A stretch of DNA of 50,222 nt from Candidatus Dadabacteria bacterium (lineage in GTDB: Bacteria > Desulfobacterota_D > UBA1144 > Nemesobacterales > Nemesobacteraceae), in contig JAPPFE010000033.1 of NCBI GenBank assembly GCA_028823955.1, forward strand, positions 4,185 to 54,406. Reading direction: 5' to 3'. The first letter of the stretch is position 1. Every line of letters begins with the position of its first letter. The notes beneath the pieces were generated by a model. It searched no databases. It was not told the DNA's origin and saw only the letters and a program-made list of their open reading frames with translations. Shown piece by piece: positions 10,501 through 18,824 of the stretch. Made by a program: the position numbers and the translations under genes.

Positions 10501-11636
10501 TTCAGTGCACTCTGAAACAGATTCGGAATATGGACTATTTGCTCTGGGCGGCTCTGAAGTATGCCGACAGGGATGCCCTTGGGGAACTTATCGTCAGGAA
10601 GCTCAAGCTCGGGAGCTTGAACGTTGCCCTGCGCTCGCGCTGGCTTGCGGCGGGTCTGATTGTCAGCCCGGAAATATATAAAGACCAGTTAGAGGATTTT
10701 GTGCGAGGTCGGGAAGCCAGGGTTCAGCATCTAGCGACCTTTTTGACACTTGGGAATCCTCGGTGGTTCTTGTTGGATGAACTTGAAATTCCCGAATTGG
10801 AATTGCTGATCCGCCTTATCGGAAGTTACTTTGAACCTGTCTTAAGTCCCGGACTTGGGATCTCTGCGCCTGAAAAGCAGTTTTCCGGCCTTGTTTACGA
10901 CCTGATAGAACACCTTGCTACTGATGAGAGATCAGGCGATGCGCTTGACAGACTTCAAGCCGACCCGATGTTGGAACGTTGTCATTACATTCTGGCTAGG
11001 ATGTCGGAAGTTCATCGAACAAGCCGCAATGATGCCGGTTACCGACATCCTGACATCGTGCGGGCTTGCCAGACGTTCAGTAACGGAGCACCGGCCAACG
11101 CTGCTGACCTTGCGGCTCTTTTGGTGGACCGGCTGAGTGAGATCGCTGAAAAAGTTCAAACGGACAATGCGGATGAGTGGCGCAAGTACTGGAACGAAGA
11201 TTCCCATGGACAACCAGTTAGTCCCAAGCACGAAAATTCCTGTCGCGATATTCTACTCTCGGATCTGCGAGGACTTCTTCCGAAGGGCCTGGATGCCCAG
11301 CCCGAGGGTCAGTACGTCAGGGACAAGAGAACCGATATACTAGTTTTTTCATACGGAGATTTTCGTGTTCCCATAGAGATTAAAAAGAACGGAAGCAAGG
11401 ATTTGTTGAGTTCGCTCAGAGACCAGTTGATTGCTTTGTATACAAAAGATCCTGCCACCAGTGGGTACGGTATCTACTTGGTACTCTGGTTCGGAAAGAA
11501 ATACTCTAAACCACTGCCTTCCGGTAGGCGGCCGCACGATTTTCAGGAACTGCGGGAAAGGATTGAGTCCGTTTTGTCGGAAGATGAATCACTCAGGATA
11601 TCGGTCTGTGTCATTGATGTAAGCGAAGGCGAGTAG
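7572..11636 (+). CDS. Large STAND/NACHT-like NTPase with C-terminal PD-(D/E)XK nuclease domain
   Basis: 1354 residues. An N-terminal P-loop GNPGSGKTT (39-47) and Walker B TLFIDGLDEIR (83-93) resemble NACHT/STAND NTPases. A very long helical middle region without recognised motifs follows, of the size expected for a sensor of repeats. The C-terminal ~110 residues hold D1255, E1269 and K1271 (TDILVFSYGDFRVPIEIKK), a PD-(D/E)XK nuclease signature. A known plan in bacterial STAND immune proteins is sensor, NTPase switch and effector; here the effector appears to be at the C-terminus and the NTPase at the N-terminus, an uncommon order. A perfect 15-bp tandem duplication at 9261-9290 encodes EVEEL twice. 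The gene is coupled to the DUF4143 ATPase upstream and lies 12 bp before the radical SAM gene. The exact family is not recognised. Confidence 0.75.
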   Translation: MNKIVPRTCKEVLPPDSDQDKGSLPLKEFRSAMAYVLLGNPGSGKTTVFETECKALGDDACFITARDFLALDPDSHPEWRGKTLFIDGLDEIRTSAYDARRPLDKIRNRIDKLGKPRFRISCRSADWLGENDLKHLARVSKDSAVTVLLLDPLTDSDVVSILDRHPDIHDSQEFIASAWKWGVKGLLANPQNLKLLIRSVVKDGRWPENLLETFEKACSQMIREHNEEHREEQQYTTCQLLDAAGYLCAVSLVCGSAGFARGCDSADEDYLDLDRLNYDHHEALGAALSTRLFEAESDNRRFVPVHRYIAEFLGARCLARLIDKGVPPRRILALVTGEYGVVVTQMRGLCAWLAVHCEKIRVNLIKRNPIGIFLYGDISVFSNEENMALLEALCRERYRPGSAFTVVDVYRTLTAPKMESIFRDVLTSPRRSEQHQALTEFILDVLKQYEFMPGFSEILLEIVRDNTWLPYINKLALDTFISTCPKDSEIRGELKALLADIHDGSISDPDNELLGTLLLKLYPRQLPPSEIWDYLYEPVGRESEGTYWQFWQSAFCDRFLENPEVEELEVEELLDSLWRRISGLRTAFDTWLLNDLPLRLLLCGLQMHGDRIGRERLYDWLGVGLSENVKHDEYCLEPISQIRAWLEQSPEIQKTIFEEGLNRCSESTEFSYHALNIQRRLYGATPPPDFGLWCLKKAVAMPESRSQASRFLLIQAVEAHKYQNGNEGLSLEVLGETTKNSGNLSDALKCLIVEPEVQNELPWRDGGQSREEKEENEDRQWIDHVYTNKDALCANVAHPGLLHEIAEIYFGNYYSWQDYYGPENIRKWLPGHGDLVKAALVGLRRTIEREDVPCTDEIFDLLGEGRTHSIGLPFLAGLAEVERTESQDSSLWEETCIRRALLFYYLARVNNSYEPKWYLRLVKTHPEIVADTQARFAVFGFRGGIEDIRKLRELARNNRHAQVAHIISLPLLQSFPVQCTLKQIRNMDYLLWAALKYADRDALGELIVRKLKLGSLNVALRSRWLAAGLIVSPEIYKDQLEDFVRGREARVQHLATFLTLGNPRWFLLDELEIPELELLIRLIGSYFEPVLSPGLGISAPEKQFSGLVYDLIEHLATDERSGDALDRLQADPMLERCHYILARMSEVHRTSRNDAGYRHPDIVRACQTFSNGAPANAADLAALLVDRLSEIAEKVQTDNADEWRKYWNEDSHGQPVSPKHENSCRDILLSDLRGLLPKGLDAQPEGQYVRDKRTDILVFSYGDFRVPIEIKKNGSKDLLSSLRDQLIALYTKDPATSGYGIYLVLWFGKKYSKPLPSGRRPHDFQELRERIESVLSEDESLRISVCVIDVSEGE
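9261..9290 (+). repeat. 15-bp perfect tandem duplication inside the first STAND-like gene
   Basis: GAGGTGGAGGAACTT occurs twice in a row (9261-9275, 9276-9290), adding five residues in frame (EVEEL repeated). It looks like a recent slippage duplication in a variable helical region. Confidence 0.8.
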
Positions 11637-11648
11637 GGGAGATATTTT

Positions 11649-12557
11649 ATGAAAATACGAAAAGGGCCGGATGGCATCCATTTTTTTGATAGGACCTCAG
11701 GCACTAATCTGTTGTTGGATGAATTTGTTCCTTCTCCTGAGACTTGGAGCAAATCTCCAAGGCAAGTGTCCATTGCACTAACTAATGCGTGTGATCTTAC
11801 CTGCCCGCACTGCTACGCTCCAAAAACAAAAGCGATACTGGACAGCCAGCTTGTTAAACGATGGATGTCCGAGTTAGATGAACAAGGCTGTTTTGGTGTC
11901 GGTTTTGGCGGCGGGGAACCAACTTTGCATCCCGAATTGGTCGATATTTGCAATTATGGACACTCGGAAACCGGTTTGGCGATTACGATAACTACTCACG
12001 GGCATCATTTAAGCGATGAACTGTTGTCCCAGATTTCCGGAAGCGTGAATTTCATCCGCGTGAGTATGGATGGAGTGGATTCAACCTACGAATCGATCCG
12101 TAACCGTCCCTTTAATCGATTGCTTGTAATTCTAAAAAAGCTGGGTTGCTTTGTGCCATTTGGAATTAATTACGTGGTCAATTATAGAACTATTGATGAC
12201 ATTGATAAGGCTGCCCTTGTTGCTGAAGATTATGGAGCAAACGACCTTCTCTTGCTTCCCGAAGAACCGTTTGGCAGAGGCATGAGAATCGATAGCCAGT
12301 CGCTTGAACGGTTAAAGAAGTGGGTGCATGCGTATAAGGGAAACCTTCGGTTGTCTGTTAGTTCTAATTACGCAGCCGAGTTCTCAAGCATTATGCCACT
12401 TGAGAAAGAGCCCCTGGAAATGGCTTTTTCTCATATTGATGCTGAAGGTGTTCTGAAACGAAACTCCTTCGAGAATACTGGTTGTAAAATTAACGGCCTT
12501 GGTGTTATAGCTGCATTTAGGTTGTTGAATAAATACATGATAGGAGGTTATGCATGA
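11649..12557 (+). CDS. Radical SAM enzyme, island-associated
   Basis: 302 residues. The C-x3-C-x2-C cluster motif is at 48-55 (CDLTCPHC), followed by the GGGEP SAM-binding motif at 87-91 and a SMDG segment, all standard for the radical SAM superfamily core. The C-terminal part is short, with a single Cys in NTGCKING, and lacks a full SPASM cysteine set. The reaction and substrate cannot be told from sequence; plausible roles are peptide or protein modification or nucleotide-analogue synthesis as in viperins, although the viperin motif is not seen. Its stop overlaps the next small gene by 4 bp, so the two are coupled. The next gene could be a partner or a substrate. The gene is visibly more AT-rich than the STAND gene before it, suggesting a different origin. 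Confidence 0.85.
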   Translation: MKIRKGPDGIHFFDRTSGTNLLLDEFVPSPETWSKSPRQVSIALTNACDLTCPHCYAPKTKAILDSQLVKRWMSELDEQGCFGVGFGGGEPTLHPELVDICNYGHSETGLAITITTHGHHLSDELLSQISGSVNFIRVSMDGVDSTYESIRNRPFNRLLVILKKLGCFVPFGINYVVNYRTIDDIDKAALVAEDYGANDLLLLPEEPFGRGMRIDSQSLERLKKWVHAYKGNLRLSVSSNYAAEFSSIMPLEKEPLEMAFSHIDAEGVLKRNSFENTGCKINGLGVIAAFRLLNKYMIGGYA

Positions 12558-12946
12558 AAATTTGGCAGAGTTACGGTTCTGAACACTCAATGAATCTCGT
12601 GATGATTGGCAGGTTCAAACAGGAAAGCGATGCTGAAAGGATCAAGGGGGTTTTTGATTTCTTACTTGAGAAACTTCGGGACTTGCCTGATTCTGATATT
12701 AAAGAAGATCGATTTACCAGTGATGTAAGAGATTTGCTGCGTTCAAAAAATATACACTATCTGTATCCAAAGGAATTAACACAATTCTTGTACGATGTTT
12801 CTTTTGAGCACAATGGTAATGAGATACGAATCACCACCGACGAGGACGATGTTTCAGCAATGCTGAAAATCATGCTTGTGGAAGGGGCAAAGGTAGAAGT
12901 GTTTTCAGCGCACGATTATCCGGAATCCGATACGCCGAAGCGATAA
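12554..12946 (+). CDS. Small protein coupled to the radical SAM gene (possibly DUF6375 family)
   Basis: 130 residues, acidic, no signal peptide or membrane segment. The opening MKIWQSYGSEHSMNLVMIG recalls a small uncharacterised family that I believe is DUF6375, but I cannot confirm this. The start overlaps the radical SAM stop by 4 bp, and the next gene follows within 10 bp. Tight placement between the radical SAM enzyme and a nuclease-STAND protein suggests it is an obligate component, for example an adaptor or the substrate modified by the radical SAM enzyme. It contains no cysteines or extended glycine core like RiPP precursors. Confidence 0.7.
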   Translation: MKIWQSYGSEHSMNLVMIGRFKQESDAERIKGVFDFLLEKLRDLPDSDIKEDRFTSDVRDLLRSKNIHYLYPKELTQFLYDVSFEHNGNEIRITTDEDDVSAMLKIMLVEGAKVEVFSAHDYPESDTPKR

Positions 12947-12954
12947 AGTTGACC

Positions 12955-15900
12955 ATGCTTGATTGGCAGAAATTCAAAGAACTTACTGGAGATGACGCTA
13001 AAAACTTCGAGAAGTTATGCCGAGGCATTGTGCGCAGAAGATTCGGGAAGTTTGGGCCGCTTATTGAACGAAAGAATCAACCGGGTGTCGAGTTCTATAT
13101 CCGCCTTGATCGAGATTGTTCTGAGTTAGGTGATTCTGGGGACAAGATCGGATGGCAGTGTAAGTGGTTCAAGCTAACAGTAGACGGGAAATTAACTTCT
13201 TCTGCAAAGAGCCAGATTCTACATTCCCTTGATATGACGAATAAGCACGTTGAAGGTTTAAATAGTTGGATACTCTGGACTCCCTTCACTTTAGCTAGAG
13301 CAGACCAAGAATGGTTTTATCGTCTACAATCTGGTTACAGTTACAAGTTGTGTTTGTGGAACCACGATGACGTTAATAGTTATTTGCAAGGTCCGGCGCT
13401 TGAGCTAAGGAATGCATACTTTGGCGAACTCGCGTTAACTGAAGATCTTTTAAAAGATCGGCATTGTTTGTCCGTGGCTCCAATAAAAGGACGATGGATT
13501 AAAGAGGTTCATCATCAGGTTCGGGTCGAAAGACAGTTGAGGCAATACCTCGGTGAACCTTCAGCTTGGGATGAGTTCAAAGAAGCTGGTGCTTCACTGT
13601 CAGAAGCTTATGAGACGATAAAAAGAGATGTTAAAGAAGCTGTTTATTCCGATTGGTCTGAAGACCTGAAGAGTTTTCTGCTGTTTTGCTCAGAGTGCTT
13701 GAAGTTCACTGAATATTTTACAAATACTCTAAGTGCGGAGGACATCGAATCTGTTAACACCATGCTTGATCAGGTTAAATTGCTTGATGTACAGATTCAT
13801 ACCGTCCTACGGCAAACAAGAAGTAGGAATTTGCCACTTGCCATAGAAATTACTAACTCTCTTGCTTATATAAAGGACATTAAGAATCTGCTGGAAGAGG
13901 CATCGGAATATTTGTCCTGCTCTTTTGTCGCCGTGCTAGCGGATGCAGGGGGTGGAAAAACCCAGATGGCGGCTGAACTAACAGCGGTTCAGTCGGACCG
14001 CCCTGCGGGAATTTTATTGCATGGGCGTCGCTTTAAGAAGGGGGGTAGTTTGAATGATCTTGCTAGGGACATCTCATTTTATGGAAAAGAGGTGCCAAAT
14101 TTTCAGGCGTTGCTTGTTGCCCTTGATGCTGCGGCTGATCGAGGCAACTGCCGTTTACCCATTATTATCGATGGTCTGAGCGAGGCAGAAGAACCCCGGG
14201 AATGGAAACCAGAGCTTGAAACAGCGCTGGAATTGCTCAAGGATTATCCAAATGTATTGTTTATATGCACATTAAGAACTGGTGAGCGGGAGCGACACAA
14301 GTTTGTCCCTCGCCGTTCTAATGAAGTGCGTAGCCGAGAAGTTTTCGCGCAGATGGCTTTGCCTGAAGACTGTGTTTGTCTTGAGTGTGAGGGCTTTGGT
14401 GATTTAACCATGAAGGCTGTCAAAAGCTACTTTCAACATTATAAGATCAAGGCTGATTTAATCCAGATCCCGAAAAATTTCTTTGGACACCCCTTGAACT
14501 TGCGGATTTTTTGCGAGGTCACTAATAGAAAGGCCGACAAGACAGTAACCGTTACCAGCTTCCCTGCCTCGATCACAACCTTATTTAGTAAGCAAATCGA
14601 ATACGTAGCTAAAAGGATATCTGAGTTCACTAATTTCCAACAACCTTATAGTGAAGTTAACGTTCAGTCGGCTGTTTTCCATCTTGGCAAGAAGTTATGG
14701 GAGTCGAGGGAGAGGCAGATTCCTGAGGCGGATTTGCTTCATTCACTTGATCAGTTAGGCAGAAGCTGGGATGAGAATATTATCAATTTACTGGCACAAG
14801 AAGGAATAATATTTCGCGATCCAGGCAATATCCCTGGTGTATATTCAATCACCCCGGTTTTTGATCAACTGGGCGGATATATCATTGCTGATGCTCTGTT
14901 GAGGGAAAACCAAGATGATCCCACTTTTGATTGGATACAGAATCAAACCAGCTTAGACATGCTGTTTGGAGAAGGCGAGTCAAATCATAGCTTGTCCCAA
15001 GATATTTTACATTCCTTAGCAGCCCTTGTTCCTCGATATTCAAATAATCAGAAACAATTGTGGATGATTGTTCCGAATGAATACAAAGAAACAGTAGTTG
15101 AGTTATCAACATTGATTGATGTTGATAACTTCTGTGATGAAACCAAAGAAGAATACAGAAAGCAGATGTTACAAAAGGGACTAAGTTATCCTACACTACG
15201 TCGTTTAGAAAGGGTTCGTACTTCCGGAAATCACCCGCTCAACGCAGATTTCCTGAGTGATTTATTAAAAGATCTATCCGTGGCGGAAAGAGACCTTTCA
15301 TGGACTGAGTTTCTCAGAAGAAATCCTGATTATTCTGATTATATGTTGTCCGAAATCAAATATTTTGAGCAACGCTGGAAGTCTGACGACATACTTAAAA
15401 CTGAAGGAGACAGGCTTCAGGCTGTATGGGTTAGCTGGCTACTTACGTCAACATCTATAGAAATACGAGACCGTTCTACAAGAGCTCTTTATTGGTATGG
15501 TAGAAGCTGCCCGAAAAATTTGTTCGAAATGACTATTTCTTCGCTAGACATCAATGATCCCTATGTTCCTGAAAGACTTCTAGCCGCTAGCTACGGTGTC
15601 GTTATGTATTTTGTTTATAAAGAGATATGTATGGAAGAAATGAAATGGCTGGTCACCCGTCTATACGAGCATATGTTCTACGAGCCGGCGAAAAACCCGA
15701 CAACACACCTCTTGGCTCGGGACTACGCAAGCAAAATAATAAACATAACAAGGGACCTGCTGCCGGAAGCATTATCCGAAGAACAACTGGCAGATTCTTT
15801 ACCTCCCTATGCTTCCATGCCGAGACAGAAGTGGGGCTCCGCAGATAAGAGTGCGTTAGGACTTGGATATATGTCTCCTTTGGGGATGGATTTTGAAAAC

Positions 15901-17109
15901 TATACCATTGGAAGATTAGTCCCAGAACGTTCACCTTACGATTTTGACCATCCTGATTACCAAGACGTTCGAGCAAAGATATTGTGGCGTGTAAAGCAAC
16001 TTGGATGGGACAAGGAGAACTACGCCGAGGTTGATAACCGGATCGCAACTAGTTCCATGTATAACAGTCGAATGAACCGTCCCAAAACCGAGCGCTACGG
16101 GAAGAAATACTCTTGGATTGCGTATTATGAAGTAGCAGGCCAACGCCTTGATGAAGGGATCTTAGAACTATGGGGAGAGCGATTTGCCGCAGACATCGAT
16201 CCAAGTTTCCCGGAACCAATTTATGAGAAAGAGTTACAAACGGCAGGATACTTAGGTAGTTCTGGAGTGGACACGTCGGATTGGATAGAAAACTCGGGTT
16301 TACCTGAGATAAGCGACCTGACAAAAATAGAGACTCTCAATGGTGTATCTGGGCCGTGGATTCTGTTAGATGGTTATGTTTCTGAAGAATCAGGAGAAAT
16401 GGACAGAAACTTTTATTTTACTTGTAGGGCATTTTTGGTTGAGGAGGAGTCTTCAAAGAAATTAGTTTCTTACTGGGAAGATACTGAACAGCGAAAAATT
16501 AGACTGCCAGAGCAAATTCAGACTGGATATTTATATTCTGGGGAATTGAACGGATTGTTCAATAGCTACCCTGACTCAGATGCAGAGATCGAACTTTTTG
16601 TAGGCACAAAAGTTAAAAAACGAAAACAAAGGATATTTATTGAGAAAAAGGGAATTCCGACCTTAACAGATAAAGAAAAACTGATAGATGTCGAGATTCC
16701 AGTCAAAGAGTCAATAGAAGTGTGTAATCCAGTGGCTAGGTTCTTTTGGAGTGGAGAAGATACTGCTATGCCGAGTGTTGGAGCAGACGTTCTGACTTCA
16801 AGACTTACGAAGACGCTCGGTCTTAAAATTGACCCAGTATCTTTAGATTTTTTAGATATTGAGGGCAATCTAGCCGCACGAAACATATCTTTAAAAGGTC
16901 GGGTGGATGATAACCGTCGGAGTTTGTTCTACATTCGTGAAGATTTGTTAATTAAGTTTATGACCGAAGCAAAACTGGACTTGGTTTGGTTCGTGCGAGG
17001 AGAGCGAAGAATTGCCAAATTTTATCGTGTCCATACATCAGATGATGTAGATGTTACATATAAGGAGTTTAGGTTTTGCAATACAATGAGAAGGGGACTA
17101 TGTACTTAG
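12955..17109 (+). CDS. STAND/NACHT-like NTPase with N-terminal PD-(D/E)XK (Mrr-like) nuclease domain
   Basis: 1384 residues from the ATG at 12955; a TTG two codons earlier is possible. Residues about 5-150 look like a restriction-endonuclease fold: NFEKLC near 17-22, PGVEFY at 43-48 and GWQCKWF at 66-72, where QxK forms the last part of the active site. The P-loop ADAGGGKTQ (329-337) and Walker B LPIIIDGLSEAE (401-412) follow, then a NACHT-type segment with GHPLNLRIF. A long C-terminal half, probably the sensor, has no recognised repeats. This nuclease-NTPase-sensor order matches the general plan of Avs-type antiphage STAND proteins. No Avs subtype is assigned. It follows the radical SAM and small-protein genes directly. 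Low GC and many ATA/AGA codons set it apart from housekeeping neighbours. Confidence 0.75.
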   Translation: MLDWQKFKELTGDDAKNFEKLCRGIVRRRFGKFGPLIERKNQPGVEFYIRLDRDCSELGDSGDKIGWQCKWFKLTVDGKLTSSAKSQILHSLDMTNKHVEGLNSWILWTPFTLARADQEWFYRLQSGYSYKLCLWNHDDVNSYLQGPALELRNAYFGELALTEDLLKDRHCLSVAPIKGRWIKEVHHQVRVERQLRQYLGEPSAWDEFKEAGASLSEAYETIKRDVKEAVYSDWSEDLKSFLLFCSECLKFTEYFTNTLSAEDIESVNTMLDQVKLLDVQIHTVLRQTRSRNLPLAIEITNSLAYIKDIKNLLEEASEYLSCSFVAVLADAGGGKTQMAAELTAVQSDRPAGILLHGRRFKKGGSLNDLARDISFYGKEVPNFQALLVALDAAADRGNCRLPIIIDGLSEAEEPREWKPELETALELLKDYPNVLFICTLRTGERERHKFVPRRSNEVRSREVFAQMALPEDCVCLECEGFGDLTMKAVKSYFQHYKIKADLIQIPKNFFGHPLNLRIFCEVTNRKADKTVTVTSFPASITTLFSKQIEYVAKRISEFTNFQQPYSEVNVQSAVFHLGKKLWESRERQIPEADLLHSLDQLGRSWDENIINLLAQEGIIFRDPGNIPGVYSITPVFDQLGGYIIADALLRENQDDPTFDWIQNQTSLDMLFGEGESNHSLSQDILHSLAALVPRYSNNQKQLWMIVPNEYKETVVELSTLIDVDNFCDETKEEYRKQMLQKGLSYPTLRRLERVRTSGNHPLNADFLSDLLKDLSVAERDLSWTEFLRRNPDYSDYMLSEIKYFEQRWKSDDILKTEGDRLQAVWVSWLLTSTSIEIRDRSTRALYWYGRSCPKNLFEMTISSLDINDPYVPERLLAASYGVVMYFVYKEICMEEMKWLVTRLYEHMFYEPAKNPTTHLLARDYASKIINITRDLLPEALSEEQLADSLPPYASMPRQKWGSADKSALGLGYMSPLGMDFENYTIGRLVPERSPYDFDHPDYQDVRAKILWRVKQLGWDKENYAEVDNRIATSSMYNSRMNRPKTERYGKKYSWIAYYEVAGQRLDEGILELWGERFAADIDPSFPEPIYEKELQTAGYLGSSGVDTSDWIENSGLPEISDLTKIETLNGVSGPWILLDGYVSEESGEMDRNFYFTCRAFLVEEESSKKLVSYWEDTEQRKIRLPEQIQTGYLYSGELNGLFNSYPDSDAEIELFVGTKVKKRKQRIFIEKKGIPTLTDKEKLIDVEIPVKESIEVCNPVARFFWSGEDTAMPSVGADVLTSRLTKTLGLKIDPVSLDFLDIEGNLAARNISLKGRVDDNRRSLFYIREDLLIKFMTEAKLDLVWFVRGERRIAKFYRVHTSDDVDVTYKEFRFCNTMRRGLCT

Positions 17110-17139
17110 CTAGCCAAGCTTTTCGGGAGGAATATTCTA

Positions 17140-17679
17140 ATGTCCAAGAGGGGATTCGACCATTTCTTTGGTATGCAAAGGGCAAAATCTATGCTATTCC
17201 TTGCAAGAGAACTAAAAGAGACTACCGATATCAAAAAGCAAGACCCTCTCTTGTATGAGGGAAGAATAGTAACAACTCCAGCTCTTTTCACACTAGCTAC
17301 AGAGCTTGCACTTAAAGCACTGTATTGCCAAGAAACAAAGAGCAATAAAGCTGAAGCCACTCACGACTTGATAAAGCTGTTTGAGCAACTAGAGGAAAAT
17401 ACACAAGAAGAACTTGAAGCAACATTCGAAGAGTTAGGGAGAAACACGCGAGGACGACTTGAAGCAGAGTGGCCGAAGCCACCATCAAAGATACGATATG
17501 TTTTGCACGAGAGCAGAAGAACCTTCGTCTCTTGGCGGTATCCTTCTAGATCTTCTCTTACATGTTACACTGGGGAACTCGATGAAGTAATTTCTACAAT
17601 AATCAAGATTTATGACAAAAGAGAGAGGGATTCTCGGCCAAGCATATATTATAGTTCCCACCTAAGAGTATTGGTTTAA
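17140..17679 (+). CDS. HEPN-domain protein (first of two)
   Basis: 179 residues, all predicted helical. The segment LATELALKALYCQ...THDLIKLFEQL (about residues 51-83) is the pattern of HEPN domains that accompany nucleotidyltransferases and Abi systems. No classic R-x4-6-H RNase motif is seen, so it may be a non-catalytic or partner HEPN. A ribosome-binding site GGGAGGA lies before the ATG. It follows the second STAND gene by 30 bp on the same strand and is probably the last gene of that operon. Its end overlaps by 4 bp the end of a second, oppositely transcribed HEPN gene. Confidence 0.65.
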   Translation: MSKRGFDHFFGMQRAKSMLFLARELKETTDIKKQDPLLYEGRIVTTPALFTLATELALKALYCQETKSNKAEATHDLIKLFEQLEENTQEELEATFEELGRNTRGRLEAEWPKPPSKIRYVLHESRRTFVSWRYPSRSSLTCYTGELDEVISTIIKIYDKRERDSRPSIYYSSHLRVLV

Positions 17680-18503
17680 AACAGCGTTTTAGTAAGTTTC
17701 ATAACACCATTGATAAGGTCAGTTACTTCATCTTCTGAAGGTTCTTTTTTCTTGTTGTGGTCACATAAATTTCTAAGGTCACTGAGATATTGATTTGATC
17801 TCCATTGAGGAAGATCAATTACATTGGCATTTTTCAGTGCTTCATTAAAGTCTGCAATTGTAGGGGTCTTTTTCTTGATTTCGATTTTATGGTTTTTGCA
17901 GACCTCTGCAAGGTGCTTTTCCATTACAACCCCAGCTATTGCACCCCCCGCCCTGAGAAAACCATGATTCACCAATGCCATTGCGGCTTCCAATTCAGAA
18001 TCGAATAGATTTGCCTGGACAATTTGTTTGATATTGAAGAGCGAACTTTCAAAGCGTTTACTACTGGCTTTGACTATAGCAAGTTGCTGTTTGAACCGGG
18101 GGATTGCTGCGTCTATGCCAACGATAACTTCCTTAACTTCCTTTTTTGTCCCACTACCACGAGTTTCCACAAGCTGAAGTCCCATAAGATAGTCGGATAT
18201 CCGATAGCTTTCATAGGTTACATTATTACGTGTCTTTGGATTCTCGTAATGGCCAACGAAATCATCTAGACGATCTGGAAGTAATTGACGTATAAATGTC
18301 TTCGCTTCTGAATACCAAGTTTCGTATTCCTCAGAAAAATTCGGCAAACTATCTAGGAACTCTGAGGCTTTATCTTTTAATTCTTGTCTAACAAGATTTC
18401 GATAACCTTCTGGATCACATTCATAACGCATAGCGCGAAATAAATCTTCGCCCGTTTTTATAAGCTTTTCTAGATCATTCTTGTGCCGTTCTAAGTTTTT
18501 CAA
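17676..18503 (-). CDS. HEPN-like protein with R-x4-H motif (second of two)
   Basis: 275 residues. The N-terminal half is helical and unrecognised. The C-terminal ~100 residues (AGGAIAGVVMEKHLAEVC, then LRNLCDHNKK with R244 and H249) match the HEPN/DUF4145-type fold, including the R-x4-H motif that forms the RNase active site in catalytic HEPN proteins. It is convergent with the other HEPN gene (4 bp overlap), has its own promoter side at 18504 onwards, and forms the right-hand end of the island. HEPN RNases commonly act as toxins in abortive defence. Whether it belongs to the STAND system or is independent is not known. Confidence 0.65.
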   Translation of the reverse strand: MKNLERHKNDLEKLIKTGEDLFRAMRYECDPEGYRNLVRQELKDKASEFLDSLPNFSEEYETWYSEAKTFIRQLLPDRLDDFVGHYENPKTRNNVTYESYRISDYLMGLQLVETRGSGTKKEVKEVIVGIDAAIPRFKQQLAIVKASSKRFESSLFNIKQIVQANLFDSELEAAMALVNHGFLRAGGAIAGVVMEKHLAEVCKNHKIEIKKKTPTIADFNEALKNANVIDLPQWRSNQYLSDLRNLCDHNKKKEPSEDEVTDLINGVMKLTKTLF

Positions 18504-18824
18504 TGGTGAGATTCCCCTCGAAGATTGTTTGGAATAAAGCTACTGGATCAGTTGTTTTCCTGTGACTATATAAAGATAATGGAAATCTTCACAACAGTGA
18601 AATACATACAAGAACCTCCGACTAGCTATGTATATAATTCCCTTGCGGGAGTAGTGATATTTTTTCCCCTGCGGTTAAACTGCTTTTCCGAATCCGGGCT
18701 TGCGCTCCGGGTCCAAAGCACCTTTTTGAGCGTCTGAGGCCGGATTCCAGATTGCAAGGACAGCGTGGCTGCTCCATGTTGCAAATTTCCCCGTGGCCCC
18801 GCTTCGCCACGTTTTGCATGGATA
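18504..18824. other. Intergenic region between island and pyruvate dehydrogenase operon
   Basis: A 321-bp gap. The left part is AT-rich like the island, while the right part (from about 18660) has the composition of the chromosome, so the island edge probably lies near 18650. No tRNA, integrase or clear direct repeat matching the sequence after dnaK (2615-2666) is seen. The right end holds the hairpin described separately. Confidence 0.4.
18792..18815 (+). terminator. Hairpin with short T-run just upstream of aceE
   Basis: CGTGGC (18792-18797) and GCCACG (18806-18811) form a 6-bp GC-rich stem with an 8-base loop, followed by TTTT (18812-18815). It ends 9 bases before the aceE ATG. It could be a weak intrinsic terminator or a leader hairpin controlling aceE. 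Confidence 0.35.
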
